From positions 41,686,001-41,750,000 of the forward strand of contig OY747704.1 in the NCBI GenBank assembly GCA_963556495.2: DNA of 64,000 nt. Reading direction: 5' to 3'. The stretch is from Valencia hispanica (Eukaryota > Chordata > Actinopteri > Cyprinodontiformes > Valenciidae). A program made the translations under genes and the position numbers. Of the stretch, positions 1 to 10,725 are shown in pieces. The notes beneath the pieces were generated by a model. That model saw only the letters and a list, made by a program, of their open reading frames with translations. It was not told the origin of the DNA and made no database searches. Position 1 is the first letter of the stretch. The number at the start of each line of letters is the position of its first letter.

Positions 1-92
1 ATCATGTTTAATAGCCTGCTACAGTAGCAACACAGTTGTGAGCTAAAATAAAATAAATAAATAAATATGCTGTATTTCTCATTGTATTACAG

Positions 93-1321
93 GTAAAAGG
101 TCTGACCTTTATCAAAAGGATGACCCAGATTGGGTGCCATCTGTTGGAATGACAGGTCAGCAAAGGTCACCTGAAGAAACAGGGACATCACGCTACAGAC
201 GTCGTTTGAATAGAACCCAGCAGAGACTGAAGGATGAAGCTGCTGCTGTTGCTTCTCCTGCTGGGACTGATGACCCTGGCACTGATGACTCTTTGACAAG
301 TGACAACATGAGCAGTAATTTGTGCAGAACGGGGACACAAACTGACATGACTGGTGATTTAATTGAGGCTATCACAAGTGAACTTCAGAATCTTAGAACT
401 GAAAACATTCATTTGCGCTTCTATGACCAAAGTGCATTTCTTGATAAGGATGAAACGGTTTTATTTTTTACTGGCCTACCTACATACCAGATACTGTTGG
501 CTCTCTTCACATTCCTTAGTCCCCACCTCCCTGTGAAAAAGTCACTTGATAAGTTTAAGCAGTTGATGCTGACACTTATGCGCCTTAGGCTTAATGTTTC
601 CACAACCTTCCTGTCATATGCATTTAACATATCAGTAGCGACTGCTTCTAGGATAGTCACTGATGTCATTGATGTCATGTTTATTCGTATGAAACCACTT
701 ATCATATGGCCAGAAAGAGAGAATTTCCAAAAAACCATGCCAATGCAATTCAGGAAACATTTTGGGAAAAAATGTGCCGTTATTATTGACTGTTTTGAAG
801 TTTTTATAGAGCGTCCGTCTAACCTTATAGCCAGAGCAGAAACATGGTCTTCTTACAAGCACCATAACACAATTAAATTCTTGATTGGTATTACACCACA
901 GGGCACAGTGTCTTACATTTCAAATGCATGGGGAGGAAGAGTGAGTGACAAATACATAACTGAAAACTGTGGCTTTCTGGACAACATAGTTCCTGGTGAT
1001 CTTGTCCCTGCTGATCGTGGCTTTAATATTCAGGCCACTTTGGGTTGTAGAATGGCTCATGTAAAAATTCCAGCCTTCACACGTGGAAAATCCCAGTTAG
1101 CTCCTGTTGATTTGGAAACCACAAGGAAATTTGCCCATGTGAGGATTCATGTTGAGCGTGTGATTGGTAGTGTGCGCCAGAAATATACTATTTTGGGGGG
1201 GATACTTCCAATTGATTTCTTGATGTGCAAGGATAATGATTGTTATTGTACCATTGATAAGATTGGTCTTGTTTGTTGTGCTCTGGGGAACCTTTGCCCA
1301 TCAATTGTTGATTTTGACTAA
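93..1321 (+). CDS. DDE_Tnp_4-type transposase, last exon (5' exon outside window)
   Basis: Catalyses cut-and-paste transposition of its element in the nucleus. A 3' splice site (pyrimidine-rich, ending in AG at 91-92) opens the exon at 93; the frame is open from there to a TAA at 1319-1321, about 409 codons. The first residues include DPDWVPS, a stretch typical of the linker after the THAP zinc finger in related fish transposases. A predicted coiled or helical segment (about 330-420) precedes the catalytic core. Numbering from the GTG codon at 134, the DDE triad is visible as D219 (IIDCFE), D294 (PADRGF) and E341 (HVERVIGS). No internal stop or frameshift is seen. There is no in-frame ATG near the exon start, which agrees with this being a downstream exon rather than a complete gene. 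The family (IS5/Harbinger fold, DDE_Tnp_4) is secure; ISL2EU is inferred from the neighbour gene. Confidence 0.82.
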
Positions 1322-1729
1322 AGTATATTTTTATATCCACTGTCAATAAAATATCAACAGGTCTGGACTATATTATAGCTTAAAATTATTCATAATTGAC
1401 TTAAGTATACAAACTGAACAAAAACATACAGTCTTTGTTCAGTTATTATTGTATTGTTGGGGAAGAGAACACAGCATCACACTTTCATCAGAACACAGAT
1501 TTATTAAAGGAAAACCACACAGTTATCAGAACACTTAGTTTATAAACTATATAGTATATACTATAGTATGATTAACTAAACACAATTTTGTATGTAATGT
1601 GAGTTTGAAAACTTTCTTTGGTCAGTATCGCCTTACAATATCTCACTAACATTAAAACAAGTAAAAATTTTAAAAAGTGCCTGAAGTGCATAGCTTCAAA
1701 GCAGTACACTGAAAAAAAAGCTTTGTTTT
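1322..1729. terminator. Shared 3' region of the two convergent transposon genes
   Basis: An AATAAA polyadenylation signal lies at 1345-1350 for the + strand transposase. On the - strand AATAAA appears at 1505-1500 for the accessory gene, 225 bases past its stop. The two transcripts would overlap only slightly if both signals are used. Nothing else is recognised in the stretch. Confidence 0.4.
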
Positions 1730-4074
1730 TTACTTGGGCTTCTTTCCCTTTTTTGGAAGAAACTGAGGTAGTTTTTGGCACTTTGGGCAATACCATTTTC
1801 CCTTTGGTGCAACCTTAACATTAATGCACGAGTAGTGAAACCACTTAATTTGACATTTTGCATTGTCACACAGAATCATTCTTCCAAACTCAACCTGGCC
1901 ACAGAAACACCAGGTTTTTTCTTGGCCACTGGTACTTGCAGCACAATCAGATTCAGCCGAAACGGACACTCCAGGCTGTGAGGTAACATTGGCTGTGTTA
2001 GATGAAAGCCTTGTGTAAAACTTGCCAACTAACTCTGGCATAATAGCTGTGTCAAAAATGTGTTTGCTTTTCTGGCATATAGTGTCCCAGAACTCTTCAT
2101 CAAACACAATTTGCTCAACATGCAAATCTTTTTCTGTCCAAACAACAAAATAGGCAGATTCCAGTTTACACACCCCAAGTTGAGTTTGCACCTGGTAGAA
2201 ATACTGATGGTTTCGGTTAAGTGTCAGTTTCCCTTCACTGTCCTTCTCCAAATAGGATACAGTGTCTACCTTGTCACATTTCACACAAAATGGACATTTC
2301 ACTTCAATTACACTGACACCACAACAATCACAAGAAACAAGGCCATCGGGAGAAGCACCCAAGAATGGCACCCTTGGATTTATGAAAAAACCTGTGTCAT
2401 GTATTTTAACATTTTCATGAGATTTCTTATGCACATCTATAAAAATATCACGTGCAAATTTCTCATGATTACATCCCCAGGAAGTGGCTTTTGATGTAAA
2501 TTTGTATGATTCAGGATAGCACACACTTTTGATGAAGCTCTGAGCTGGTTGATTTGGATCAGTGCAACATGCAGTTTTCATTTTAGATGCTGTAATTCGA
2601 CCAGCACGAAACTGAAACCACAGTTTAGAAGAAGCTTAATCCCTTGTAGCAGCTTCAACTGCCTTTACTTGCTCTTCTGATACTGAAATTTCAACATCTT
2701 TGCACATGGACAATATATCACTATAGTCCATATGAACTGCTTCATCGTTTCGCAGTTCAGTCAACACAGGAGGAAAATTTTCTACAAACACTTTGGGAGC
2801 AAAACTGTCTGAGTAAGGCTCAATCAGAGACAAAATAGCAGACTTTGATCCAGTCGCACCAAGAGCACTGAATAATGATGACAGTTCATCACTGGTTGGC
2901 TGTTGTGTTTTCCTATCTGTAACAGTACAAAAATCACTAACGCTTTGTTCCTCAAGTGATTGTCCATGAGCAGCACATTTTATCTGGCCAACTCTTTTAC
3001 TTGAGATCTCTTTGTTACAGTGAAGTCAATCTTCCAGCATTCCCTGTATTCCACCTTTGACAATGCAGTATGTAACAGCCAATATGCCTTTTCTTGAGTC
3101 ACTGTCTTTGAGTCTCTCAACTTCACTGTATCTTCAATGAGAAACAATAATGCAGCGACATGTATGCACGTCTCTCCAAGGCCAGCCATACACGTGCAGT
3201 GGGCTCCAAGTATGCGGCCAGACTTCTCCACGATTATCCAGGGTTCCAGGGGTGTTGCTCGGATTGATTGAGAGTGGAGTACCTGAATAAAAGACAAAGC
3301 AACTATATAATTCTGTAAGAATAACAAAATAGTTTCTCACCATTTCACTTTAAAAAAACAACATTTTTTTTTCTTAAACTAACAGGTAGCCTTATATATT
3401 ATTATGCATTGCATTTCTTTTTTTGTATGGGGTTTCCTTATATATTTCTGTATTGCTACTGAAAACTTTTACTACTGCAACAATTGAATTTCGCCTCTGG
3501 GGATTAAAAAAGAATTATCTACATCACTTGTTCACAATGTAAGGTTCAGCCCCCCCAGAGGTTTTAAATTCTGATAGTGATCTGTAGTTTATAGTGTACA
3601 GTTAATATAGAAATGTAGACTGTCTGAAGGTGAAAAACTCTTGGCTAACGTTACACCGTGGGTATTCATGATATCATACAGTTATGGTTAGGTTAAAGAT
3701 GTTATTGCATTACTTACTTTGGCATTCACAACACATCTGTCGTTGATGACTTGATACTGCATCTCCCTCACCCATCCACACACCATCTGGTTATAGGCTT
3801 CCAAACTTTTATAAGATTTAAGGTCTTCGGCTGTGTATGGGCTTGGCGAAAAAACCAGGTAGTTGACAATGTCGGGATAAGCAATAGACGGAAGACTCTC
3901 CGGGTCGTCATTGATCCAAGATGAAGGAGCCAACTCATATGGATCTGCACCACCAATAAACCTTAGCTTTTCCATGTATCGTGGCCTTTCTTGCGGACCA
4001 AGTCCATCCCTGTATGCCTTTGCATCCATAACGCATTTTGAGGAGCTTTTCTGTGGTTTCGGACATTTTTCCAT
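1730..4074 (-). pseudogene. ISL2EU accessory gene: SWIM + YqaJ-like nuclease + PHD finger, broken
   Basis: Exon 1 runs from ATG at 4074 to 3718 (119 codons), followed by a GTAAGT donor. The acceptor AG lies at 3284-3283 and exon 2 begins at 3282 in the matching phase 0. Exon 2 first encodes a SWIM-type zinc finger (CTC...CIH, near 3160-3200). The frame is then lost before a TAA at 2980-2982 and resumes one frame over. A second in-frame TAA at 2636-2638 stands where related proteins usually have glutamine, just ahead of the conserved W-x-FRAGRITASK stretch. The last 283 codons (2581-1730) carry the YqaJ/lambda-exonuclease core, with D79 (GASPDGL) and E93/K95 (IEVKCP), then a C4HC3 PHD finger (C225, C227, C238, C243, H249, C252, C265, C268). 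Unbroken, the protein would be about 635 residues. An unrecognised short intron at the frame change is a less likely alternative. Confidence 0.75.
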
Positions 4075-4261
4075 CGCAGTGTTTACCTCCGAGTGCCTCC
4101 AATATGGCCGCGCATCCGGGTTACCTCACAGAACATGACGTTGGTGAAAACCCTCTATACCATAAGCAATAAACTTCTGTTTAATGCCAGTTGGCAAGAA
4201 ACATTTGATGCATGCTAAATATGACCTACTTATTTTTTTACAAAGTACTAAATAAAAACAT

Positions 4262-4545
4262 CTATATTCTCTCTATTAATTTCGTCTTCTTGAGATATCT
4301 CAGCAATTTTTTCTCCCAGAAATTTACATTTTGTTTAAAAGGTCTTTGATGACCAGTTGCAATTTGATATCTTGTCAATTTTGTACCAGTTTTCTCAACA
4401 GTTAACTTCAGGCAAAATAATAACATGTTCCACAGTCTCTTCCTGAAGACAAAAGTCACATTTCCCTGTAGCATGTTTCCCTTGTTTAAATAATGTATTG
4501 TTTAACCCTGTAATCCTAATCTAAATATAATTATTTCCTCCTTTC
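4262..4545 (-). mobile_element. LINE ORF2 C-terminal relic
   Basis: Reading the - strand from about 4545, the translation contains GLNNTLFKQGKHATG followed by CDFCLQEETVEHV. This is the cysteine/histidine knuckle found at the C-terminus of many fish non-LTR retrotransposon reverse transcriptases. The frame shifts once near 4405 and then continues to YLKKTKLIERI before a stop at 4262. It is a 5'-truncated, frameshifted fragment of about 285 bases. The LINE clade cannot be fixed from this piece. Confidence 0.5.
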
Positions 4546-5426
<881 letters not shown>

Positions 5427-5429
5427 TAC

Positions 5430-6215
5430 AGGATGTCTTACAGCTGCAAGTGCTGTGGGCTTTTGTTGGTGCTGATCAGTGACACCTCACTGTCAAAACA
5501 GTCGTGATATGCTAATTCTTTGCTAATTCCTTAAAAGCAATTTTGTGTCGAAAAAATGCTCTGGTACTCCTGTTTCAGGAGGCTGAAATTCGTCGGAGGA
5601 GTGGGTGGGGTTAAACGACAGTAATATGAGTCTTACTCATTTTTATTCAGGATATGCAAATCTTGCCTCTGATGGGCTAACAGCAGTGCGACTCTTATGC
5701 TGCCTTAGAACAAATAACAAATTTAACTTACTTTGCTGGTGGTGTTCCAAAGACAAATTCCAACAGTTACTTTCTTCCTCCTCTTTCATGGGTCAAAAAT
5801 ACAATGCTGATGTGCTATGTTCACAAATAACACAAGCCCCAACATGGTCTGCCATGTTCAAAATCAATACAGCCTTCCCCTGGGCAGCCACAAGCCAAGT
5901 TAGGCAAGATTATGAATACTAATTTTCCCTGTGATGTAGAAGGGACTGGCTTTTCATGAATCACTTGCTTTTGCTGACTATTTCCTTTCTGTGGCTAATG
6001 CAGACAATGGGGTTTGGAGAAAATGTTCACTTGCAGCATGCATATGTTGTGACCGATTGTATTTCAAAAAGAACAATTGTTACACGGTTTCTCGGTGAAC
6101 TAGACTTTTAAAGGGCTAATTTTGTATGGAGACATGACAGCTAAGAGGACCGAGCCAACTGATTTACCCCGTCAAGTGGAGGTCAGGTAAAATTACCCTT
6201 AAATTCCAATAGTGC
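5430..6215. mobile_element. Diverged, interrupted copy of the GC-rich MITE also at 39795-40861
   Basis: Bases 5440-5545 match 40085-40205 (shared gctgatcagtg, cacTgctgaAACAGt-type spacing, gattcCTTAAAAG). Bases 6105-6215 match 40197-40250 plus 40795-40850 (cttttaaagggctaa, tatggagacatg, ttaccccgtcA, aattaccct-aaattcc). About 560 bases between them (5546-6104) have no counterpart and are either an insertion or part of a longer parent element. The left end is not identified. Confidence 0.4.
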
Positions 6216-6291
6216 CATTGCTATTGGAGGCTTTAGATAGTACTAATAATATGTTAATTCACTTTATTTGAGGCATTTGGAGACTATGGTA

Positions 6292-7000
6292 TGGAGGACT
6301 ACGGGGGTCACTGGAAAAGAAATACAGCATTTTGACGATGAGTGCTTAATTGTGAATTAAAAATATAGATTGCTAAATATAATTTCAAATTCAACAATTA
6401 ATCCATATAAAAAAAAAACAAATTTGAAAAGCATTTTGTAATTACACATTTTAACTTGAAATACTAAAGAGGAATTGCAAATTGTATTTATTATTTGATT
6501 ATTAAATACTGTGATTTGAAAAAAAAATTCAAATCCTTTTTCAAAATGGAGAATTAAATAACACAATTAATAAATGTAAATATCTTTCCTTTTCATACAT
6601 TTAAAAAAGTCATTCCCTTTTCTACATTCGTTTTCTCTTTCCGGCTCCCATTTTCAAATCCGTTTTGCAACTGCATTTTCAAAATGGTTTACCCTCTCCT
6701 TTTAGCATTCGAGTGACCCTCCTGGTCCCTGAGCACGCTGAAAACCAAGTTCAACCAATCACAGCTGCTCCTTGAACGTAACCAGCTCTCTCATTGGTTA
6801 GACAGACACATTTGGGTGGACCTTGCCGAGCTGCACAGCTCGTGTCTAACCAACGAGAGAGCTTTTCAAATTTCTTTTTTTTTATATGGATTAATTGTTG
6901 AATTTGAAATTATATTTAGCAATCTATATTTTTAATTCACAATTAAGCACTCATCGTCAAAATGCTGTATTGCTTTTCCAGTGACCCCCGAAGTCCTCCA
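6292..7000. mobile_element. 709-bp MITE with 140-bp terminal inverted repeats and TA duplication
   Basis: The left arm (6292-6432) and right arm (7000-6861) are almost identical inverted repeats beginning TGGAGGACT(A/T)CGGGGGTCA. TA lies immediately outside each end (6290-6291 and 7001-7002). The core has no ORF. It includes a second, smaller inverted repeat with ATTGG/CCAAT-type motifs (tctcattggttagacag near 6790 and gtgtctaaccaacgagag near 6842). A TA target fits Tc1/mariner-type or ISL2EU-type mobilisation; the partner transposase is unknown. Confidence 0.82.
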
Positions 7001-7002
7001 TA

Positions 7003-7945
7003 GGAGACACCCTGTGGGTATTTGGTGAAGGACGCCTTAAACAAATTGCTTCTTTTTCTTAAGCCAAATAGAAATGATTTTGGTAACCAAACTGACCTAA
7101 GTTTAGTCTGCTTTAATGCCAGAAAATCACAGGAAAAGATACTTGTTTTTATATACACATTGTACAAATATGTGGTTTCAACATTTAGCATTACCTAAAA
7201 TAATTTAGAAGCTGCTACTCACTTTAACAAAGCAGCTGTACACCTTCTCATCATCCTTCAGTTAGAGGACAGCGCTGATGTAAATTATACACTTGATCTG
7301 CTTTTGTCTGAAGCATGCTTTAAACCCTCCCTTTAATTTCACCATTCAATTCTTTGACTCAGCAAAAGACTTAACTGACATGGCCTGTCATCACTTGAAT
7401 GTATGTAGAAATATCTACAGGAAAATTAAAGATTGAAGACAAGAACTTTTTTCACCTTGTTTGGAGTTTTCCTCTTCTTTTCCCCACATAAAACCTCTGT
7501 AAAATTATAAAGCTCAAAATCAACATCAAAAGGAGAACCTGGTCTGGAGTTAATATTCACACTCCATTATGTATATGTGATATTTAAAACTGCATGAAAG
7601 CACCACAAAAAGAATTTCAGTGTGTGATCTTGTTGTGAACACATGAAACTGTAGATCCTGAACTGTTCACTGCTGTTCATTTAGTGCTGGTGAACAGTGG
7701 CACATCTACAAACCTAAAGAGGTAGTCAAATGGTGGTCACTGATATTCTCGAAGGAAAACGACACATACAGTAGTGTGCAGGGAAGTGGCACTTGGCGTT
7801 AGAAGCCCTTCTATTTAAGTTTATATTTAAAAGAAAACTGTGATGACTGTAAATCTCTCTGGCAGGGGGTAATGATTAAATCCTTTAAAAAATCTGTCTG
7901 GCCCAGGGAAAGCAGTGGATCAGACAGCAGATTGTTCTATCTGGG
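7003..7945. other. Intergenic, nothing recognised
   Basis: AT-rich sequence with no coding signal, repeat structure or RNA gene that I can support. Confidence 0.5.
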
Positions 7946-8712
7946 TGTCAGGAGTGCGGTGTGTGAAGCATGATCCCAAACACAGATGCCAGTAGAAAGT
8001 GCAAGGCTGTTTATTGGGTGCTGTTGGTGGAGGATGATGGTGGTGATGACGGCAGGAACGGAGAGACAGGACATCGGATGAGCAGGACTGGTAACAGCAG
8101 GACAACACACCATGGAGACGTACGATAATAATTCGGCGCTGAGTAAGGGAAAGTGACGGGTTATGAAGGCAGCAGGATTGCACCCGAGTCTCTGTGTGTA
8201 CGCCCCTGGAAGTCTGATGGACGGCCAGTTGGGTGGCCCCTGAGGACCTGGAGGTCTGGCGGACGGCCAGGTGGTTGGCCCCGAAGGACCTGGAGGTCTG
8301 GCGGATGGCCAGGAGGGCATCCCTCTACAGGACGGGAGCCGGGCGGACGGCCCGGGTGGCGTCCTCTGGCTGGACGGCGGTGGGGCGGACGGGCCGTTGC
8401 CAGGCTGAGTTCTAACAGACGGCCCAGTGGTCCTCTTCTGAGGACCAGGCAGCAGCTGAGGAGCTTGGCTGAGGAGCTTGGCTGGTCTCCGGCGACAAAG
8501 AGGCCTGGCCGGTCGAGGTCGGCGGTGACGAAGTGGCTTGGCCGGTAGAGATGAATCTGGCAGCTCGAAGGAGATGTACGATAATAATCCGGTGCTGAGT
8601 GAGGGGAAGTGACGGGTTATGAAGGCAGAAGATGAGGAGGATCAGGTGTGGATGATTGGAGAGACACAGTTGAGGACAATGATGAGGAGAGGGTGAATAG
8701 GGCAGCATGACA
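7946..8712 (-). mobile_element. Solo-LTR-like element, 767 bp, 5-bp duplication ctggg
   Basis: The element starts TGTCA (7946-7950) and ends TGACA (8708-8712), giving the TG...CA ends of an LTR. The 5 bases before (7941-7945) and after (8713-8717) are both ctggg. On the - strand an AATAAA (in caataaacagcc, near 8010) sits near the 3' end, as expected for an LTR polyadenylation signal. No internal retroviral or gypsy coding sequence remains, so it is a recombined solo LTR. The clade (Ty3/gypsy-like by duplication length and overall look) is an inference. Confidence 0.62.
8208..8416. repeat. 42-bp minisatellite inside the solo LTR, flanked by a 58-bp direct repeat
   Basis: Five head-to-tail units of 41-42 bp (8208, 8250, 8292, 8334 and 8376 starts) share ggaggtctggcggacggcca. 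Units 1-3 are close copies; 4 and 5 are diverged. The block is much more GC-rich than its surroundings. A 58-bp segment (8115-8172) is repeated directly at 8571-8628 (shared tacgataataat, gtgacgggttatgaaggcag), so the whole minisatellite sits between duplicated LTR segments. The unit length is a multiple of three, which creates an open reading frame by chance. Confidence 0.7.
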
Positions 8713-8844
8713 CTGGGAAGGTTTTTGACAAAGATACAACCAAATATTTCAGAGTTTTAAACTTCTCAAACTTTGCAAAATGTTTCTAACATAAAGTTGT
8801 CCATATGTGCTCTTTGCACCAAGCTTAGGGTGTAGTTTGACAAT

Positions 8845-10725
8845 TGACGTTGTGTTCGTCTCATCTGATCTACGGTCATATGTCTTGGACACTGGGGGGA
8901 AGAGCGGGATGCAGCTGTCAACTGATCAACTGGCAAGGGTACCATGTCCTTTGCCTTGATACAGGGTGTTAGGTCCCTGTTTGACCAATGTCAGAGCTTG
9001 GTCCGCATTGCACTTTGCCACCAATTCTATTCACAGACCTTATGGACAGAATTTCTAGTTGCAGCCAACGTGTTGAAGGGATCCATTTGGGTGGCCTCAG
9101 GATTAGGTCTCTGCTTTTTGCGGATCATGTGGTTTCATCAGATTGTGATCTACAGCTTTCCCTGGAGCAGTTCGCAGCAGAGTGTAAAGCAACAGGGATG
9201 AAAATAAGCCCCTCCAAATTCAATGCCATGGTTTGTGCCAGAAAAGGGCAGAGTGCTTCTTCCACGTCAGGGACGAGGTCCTGGCCCAAGTGGAGAAGTT
9301 TAAGTATCTTGGGGTCTTGTTCAAGAATAAAGAAAAAAATGAGTGGGAGATCAACAGGAGGATTGTTACAATGTCTGCAGTGAGGTGAGTGCTGTACCAG
9401 TCTGATGTGGAGAAGAAAGAGCTGAGCTAAATGCTGAGGCTCTCAATTTACTGGTTGCACCCTCATCTATGGTCATCAGCTCTAGGTAGTAACCAAAAGA
9501 AAGAGATCAATGACACAAGTGGCTGAAATTAGTTTCCTCCGCAGGGTGTCTGGGCCCTCCCATAGAGATTGGGTGAGAAGCTCTGTCATCTGGGTGGGGT
9601 TCAGAGTAGAACCTCTGCTCCTTCACATCAAGGGGAGCCAGTTGAGATGGCTCGGGCATCTGGTCAGGAAGCCTCCTGAACGCCTCCCTGGTGAGGTGTT
9701 CTGGGTACATCCCACCCGGAGGAGACCCAGAGGAAGATCCAGGACATACTGAGGGGTTATGTTTGTCAGCTGGCCCGGGAATGCCCTGGGAGCTGACTCA
9801 AATGGCAGGGGAGACGAAAGTCTGGGCTTCTCTGCTTAAAGAGTAACTAAACCCCAAAACCACCTTTTTTTGCTTCTAAACTGTATAAATGGGTATTTAC
9901 CAATGCAATCTTTCAGTTTCTGGGATTTTTTTACATTTTCGTGTAAACTTGTTAAATTCTAAACTTTTTGGTCTAAAAATGTCTTAGTGCTGCCCTCTTA
10001 GGGTTGAACGGTGGCTACTGCATTTGAATTTTGTGATTGGTGGAGAGCGGTACACCTTTTCGTCACAGGCATTGACTGTGTCACAGGCATGGTCTCACAG
10101 ACACGCCCCACGCGAGTTTGGAATCGGATTGCGTTTTTCAGGTTACCATTATTATCACATTAGCACTTAGTTAGCATAGCTAACATACTGTTTTGAACGT
10201 TAGCCTATGTTAGCCTATGATAACGGCTATGTTAATGGCTCAAATTGATATGGCTCACGGCCGCTGGGCTCCATAAAGCCTCCCTCTACTCCTCTATCTC
10301 CGGTGACGGCGGAGGAAATCCGCTGGTTCAGGGCGCTGAGTCAGCGATGCCTGAGGCCGGCGCTGCTGAGAAAGAGGGAGACAGGAAGAGTCCAGTGTCT
10401 GAGTGGTAATGCTAACATAGGCTAACGTTCAAAACAGATGAATGTCGATCAGTTGCAAAACTGCCAACGTCGCTTTGGTCACTGTCCATGTTTTAGTGCC
10501 AGATTAAGTGAGGTGCCATTGTCCTCCTGAACACACCCCCACGTTCCCCCCTCCGCTCATCCTCCACACTTGGCCATACCCCTCCATTCTTCCTGGCACT
10601 GCCCACTTTGTAGAATTTTCAAATGTTGTCTGGGGGCGGGGTTATGATTTTTCTGGGGGTTCAGTTACACTTTAAGCTGCTGCCCCCACAACCCAATCTC
10701 GAATTAACATTGGATGGATGGATGG
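8845..10725 (+). mobile_element. Rex3/RTE-like LINE relic, copy A (interrupted)
   Basis: A decayed non-LTR retrotransposon. 8850-8937 encodes the end of the endonuclease domain (LDT...MQLSTDQLA). After an internal deletion, reverse-transcriptase sequence follows from about 8960, with the catalytic FADD box changed to FADH (LLFADHVV, near 9115-9140). The C-terminal segment QLRWLGHLVRKPPERLPGEV lies near 9635-9700. The 3' UTR ends at a short (GATG)n tail (10711-10725), a Rex3 trait by family knowledge. An 832-bp TTAA-flanked element splits the 3' UTR at 9840-10671. Multiple frameshifts and the lost aspartate make it inactive. Confidence 0.72.
9840..10671. mobile_element. 832-bp TTAA-flanked element nested in Rex3 copy A
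   Basis: The ends are AGAGTAACTAAACCCC (9840) and, on the opposite strand, AGTGTAACTGAACCCC (10671). Each is flanked by TTAA (9836-9839, 10672-10675). The Rex3 3' UTR resumes exactly after the second TTAA (gctgctgccccc), which proves insertion. A TTAA target fits piggyBac or Kolobok superfamilies. Inside, a 26-bp inverted repeat (10190-10215 and 10412-10437) bounds a GC-rich core. No transposase ORF is present. Confidence 0.75.

Larger units (their letters stand above)
1..4160. mobile_element. ISL2EU-like DNA transposon, left end outside window
   Basis: Two convergent genes face each other: a DDE_Tnp_4-type transposase on + (93-1321) and an accessory gene with SWIM, YqaJ-like nuclease and PHD domains on - (4074-1730). 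This pairing of an IS5/Harbinger-like transposase with a YqaJ nuclease is known from eukaryotic ISL2EU transposons (family knowledge). The first transposase exon, expected to carry a THAP-type DNA-binding domain, lies left of the window. I could not place the right terminus exactly; it should lie just beyond the accessory start, around 4100-4160. The transposase is open while the accessory gene carries two lesions, so this copy is at best partly functional. Confidence 0.65.

Noticed and set aside
8208..8416. 42-bp spaced repeats considered as a CRISPR-like array
   Set aside because: Units are directly abutting with no spacers, in a vertebrate LTR.
8153..8548. Gly/Arg-rich ORF that looks collagen- or RNA-binding-like
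   Set aside because: Comes from the 42-bp GC-rich minisatellite whose period is divisible by three; no start context or domain.
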